NCBI GenBank assembly: GCA_027450105.1
Contig: DAIDKJ010000014.1
Location: 1-15,136 of the forward strand
DNA length: 15,136 nucleotides
DNA from: Ferrovum sp.
GTDB taxonomy: Bacteria; Pseudomonadota; Gammaproteobacteria; Burkholderiales; Ferrovaceae
Direction: 5' to 3'
Of this stretch, positions 14,001 through 15,136 are shown piece after piece. The notes beneath the pieces were generated by a model. The model did no database searches, was not told the DNA's origin, and was given only the letters and a program-made list of their open reading frames with translations. The first letter of the stretch is position 1; each line of letters opens with the position of its first letter. A program made the translations under genes and the position numbers.

Positions 14001-15136
14001 CGGAATCATTTGCTCGCATGTCAGCATGAGTGTCGTTTGAATGTGGAGATTGGCACAGTTCGACCAGGGCTTGACGAATAAATTCCAACCCCGCCCCAGT
14101 CATCGCACTGATCCAAACGCGTGAAATTGTACCATAGGCATTGCGTTCCAAACCGGTCTGCCCGTCTGGCCAACAGTCCATCTTGTTGAAGACCACCAAT
14201 TGAGGAACCTGGTCAGCACCAATTTCTGTCAACACTCCATCGACCGCCTCCAATTGAACTTCCCGTTCGGGGTCCGCACCATCCACCACATGCAACAACA
14301 AATCTGCGTCGCGGGTTTCTTCCAAGGTGGCACGAAAGGCATCCACCAGCGTGTGGGGCAGATGGCGGATGAAGCCGACGGTATCAGACAGCACCACCTG
14401 CGCTCCTGGTCCCAAAAACAAGCGCCGGGACGTGGTATCGAGCGTGGCAAACAATTGATCGGCCGTGTAGGCGTGGGAATGAGTCAGTCGATTGAACAAC
14501 GTGGACTTGCCGGCATTGGTATATCCCACCAAACTAACCCGCAAAACCCCAGCCCGTGCGCGAGCCAGGCGCTGGGTTTGATGACTGCGACGAACCTTTT
14601 CCAGGCGCGCTTTCAGCGCCTTGACGCGTTTGCCCAACAAACGGCGGTCGGTTTCCAGTTGGGTTTCGCCCGGGCCGCGCAACCCGATCCCACCTTTCTG
14701 GCGCTCCAGATGGGACCACCCCCGGACCAAACGGGTGGACAGGCGCTCCAGTTGTGCCAGTTCTACCTGTAGCTGTCCCTCATGACTGCGAGCACGCTGA
14801 GCAAAAATATCCAGGATCAGGCTGGTCCGGTCAATCACCCGACAAGACAGGGCCCGCTCCAGGTTTCGTTCCTGGGCGGGTGACAATTCGTGGTTGACAA
14901 TCACCAACCCTGCCTGGGTTTGGTGAATACGTAATTGTAATTCCCGCAGTTTTCCGCGGCCCAAAAACGTGGAAGGATCCGGCTTGGAACGCTTGCCTTG
15001 CAAGCACTCCACCACCTGCAAGCCGGCACTTTTGGCCAACAAGGACAATTCCTGCAGGGTATCGGCCTGACCGCGATTCGCTTCGAATTCCAGATGTACC
15101 AGAAGGGCATGATCCAAGCGGCCGAGTATCTGGTCT
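13987..15136 (-). CDS. hflX: GTPase HflX (5' end beyond the window)
   Basis: HflX is a ribosome-associated GTPase that splits or rescues stalled 70S ribosomes. The frame is open to the right edge. A TTG at 15117 is available, but the residues before it (DQILGR) continue in frame, so the true start is probably outside. Counting from that TTG, the N-terminal HflX domain has LSPAQERNLERAL (78-90), RTSLILDIFAQRARSHEG (97-114) and the glycine-rich GGIGLRGPGETQLETDRR (142-159). The G domain has GYTNAGKST (198-206), DTVGF (245-249), NKMD (311-314) and SAMTG (337-341). It ends about 35 residues after the G5 motif and lacks the C-terminal extension of E. coli HflX. Its end overlaps hflK by 14 nt. In related bacteria hfq usually precedes it. 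Confidence 0.96.
   Translation of the reverse strand, partial: DQILGRLDHALLVHLEFEANRGQADTLQELSLLAKSAGLQVVECLQGKRSKPDPSTFLGRGKLRELQLRIHQTQAGLVIVNHELSPAQERNLERALSCRVIDRTSLILDIFAQRARSHEGQLQVELAQLERLSTRLVRGWSHLERQKGGIGLRGPGETQLETDRRLLGKRVKALKARLEKVRRSHQTQRLARARAGVLRVSLVGYTNAGKSTLFNRLTHSHAYTADQLFATLDTTSRRLFLGPGAQVVLSDTVGFIRHLPHTLVDAFRATLEETRDADLLLHVVDGADPEREVQLEAVDGVLTEIGADQVPQLVVFNKMDCWPDGQTGLERNAYGTISRVWISAMTGAGLEFIRQALVELCQSPHSNDTHADMRANDSDGTE

Noticed and set aside
1..15136. Mobile elements, CRISPR arrays, tRNA or rRNA genes, toxin-antitoxin pairs
   Set aside because: I looked on both strands and saw no transposase or integrase motifs, no regularly spaced repeats, no tRNA-like cloverleaf with a CCA end, and no small paired genes of that kind. 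Coding sequence covers nearly all of the window.

Overview
The window looks like a chromosomal segment of a betaproteobacterium. The minus-strand run hflX-hflK-hflC-DUF2065-hisZ-purA (about 15136 down to 9299) is a gene order well known from Betaproteobacteria, and the proteins fit that origin. One protein, a FliD-like cap protein at 7931-9241, has no lysine, one arginine and only eight acidic residues. That composition is typical of proteins exposed to acid outside the cell, so an acidophilic host (for example a Ferrovum-type iron oxidiser) is a reasonable but unproven guess. I see no insertion sequences, phage genes, CRISPR arrays, tRNA or rRNA genes.

Left part (1-4782). A YeiH-type membrane transporter gene runs off the left edge and is divergent from a LysR-type regulator, as yeiH and yeiE are in enterobacteria. 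Their 101-bp intergenic region carries several short palindromes. The regulator gene overlaps, tail to tail, a zinc-independent quinone oxidoreductase gene (qor). Then follow, all on the minus strand, sfsA, a YhhW-type pirin and a class I-like polyphosphate kinase 2 (ppk2). The pirin gene has a good sigma70-type promoter, with a 9-bp inverted repeat at the predicted transcription start.

Middle part (4935-9241, plus strand). A SAM-dependent methyltransferase gene is coupled by an ATGA overlap to rmuC. After a probable terminator and a convincing extended -10 promoter comes a small membrane methyltransferase of the ICMT/PEMT type, followed by the isolated FliD-like gene. The FliD-like gene and purA converge on a short GC-rich spacer.

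Right part (9299-15136, minus strand). This is the hfl-his-pur operon: ribosome-rescue GTPase HflX (5' end beyond the window), the HflK/HflC regulators of FtsH, a 60-residue DUF2065 membrane protein, the HisG regulatory subunit HisZ, and adenylosuccinate synthetase PurA. Three junctions are overlapping starts and stops, which points to one transcript with translational coupling.

Most of the window is conserved housekeeping content. I did not find a clearly new multi-gene system. The items most worth a second look are the almost charge-free orphan FliD-like protein, the operator-like repeat at the pirin promoter, the palindromes between yeiH and its regulator, and the coupling of an unassigned methyltransferase to rmuC.
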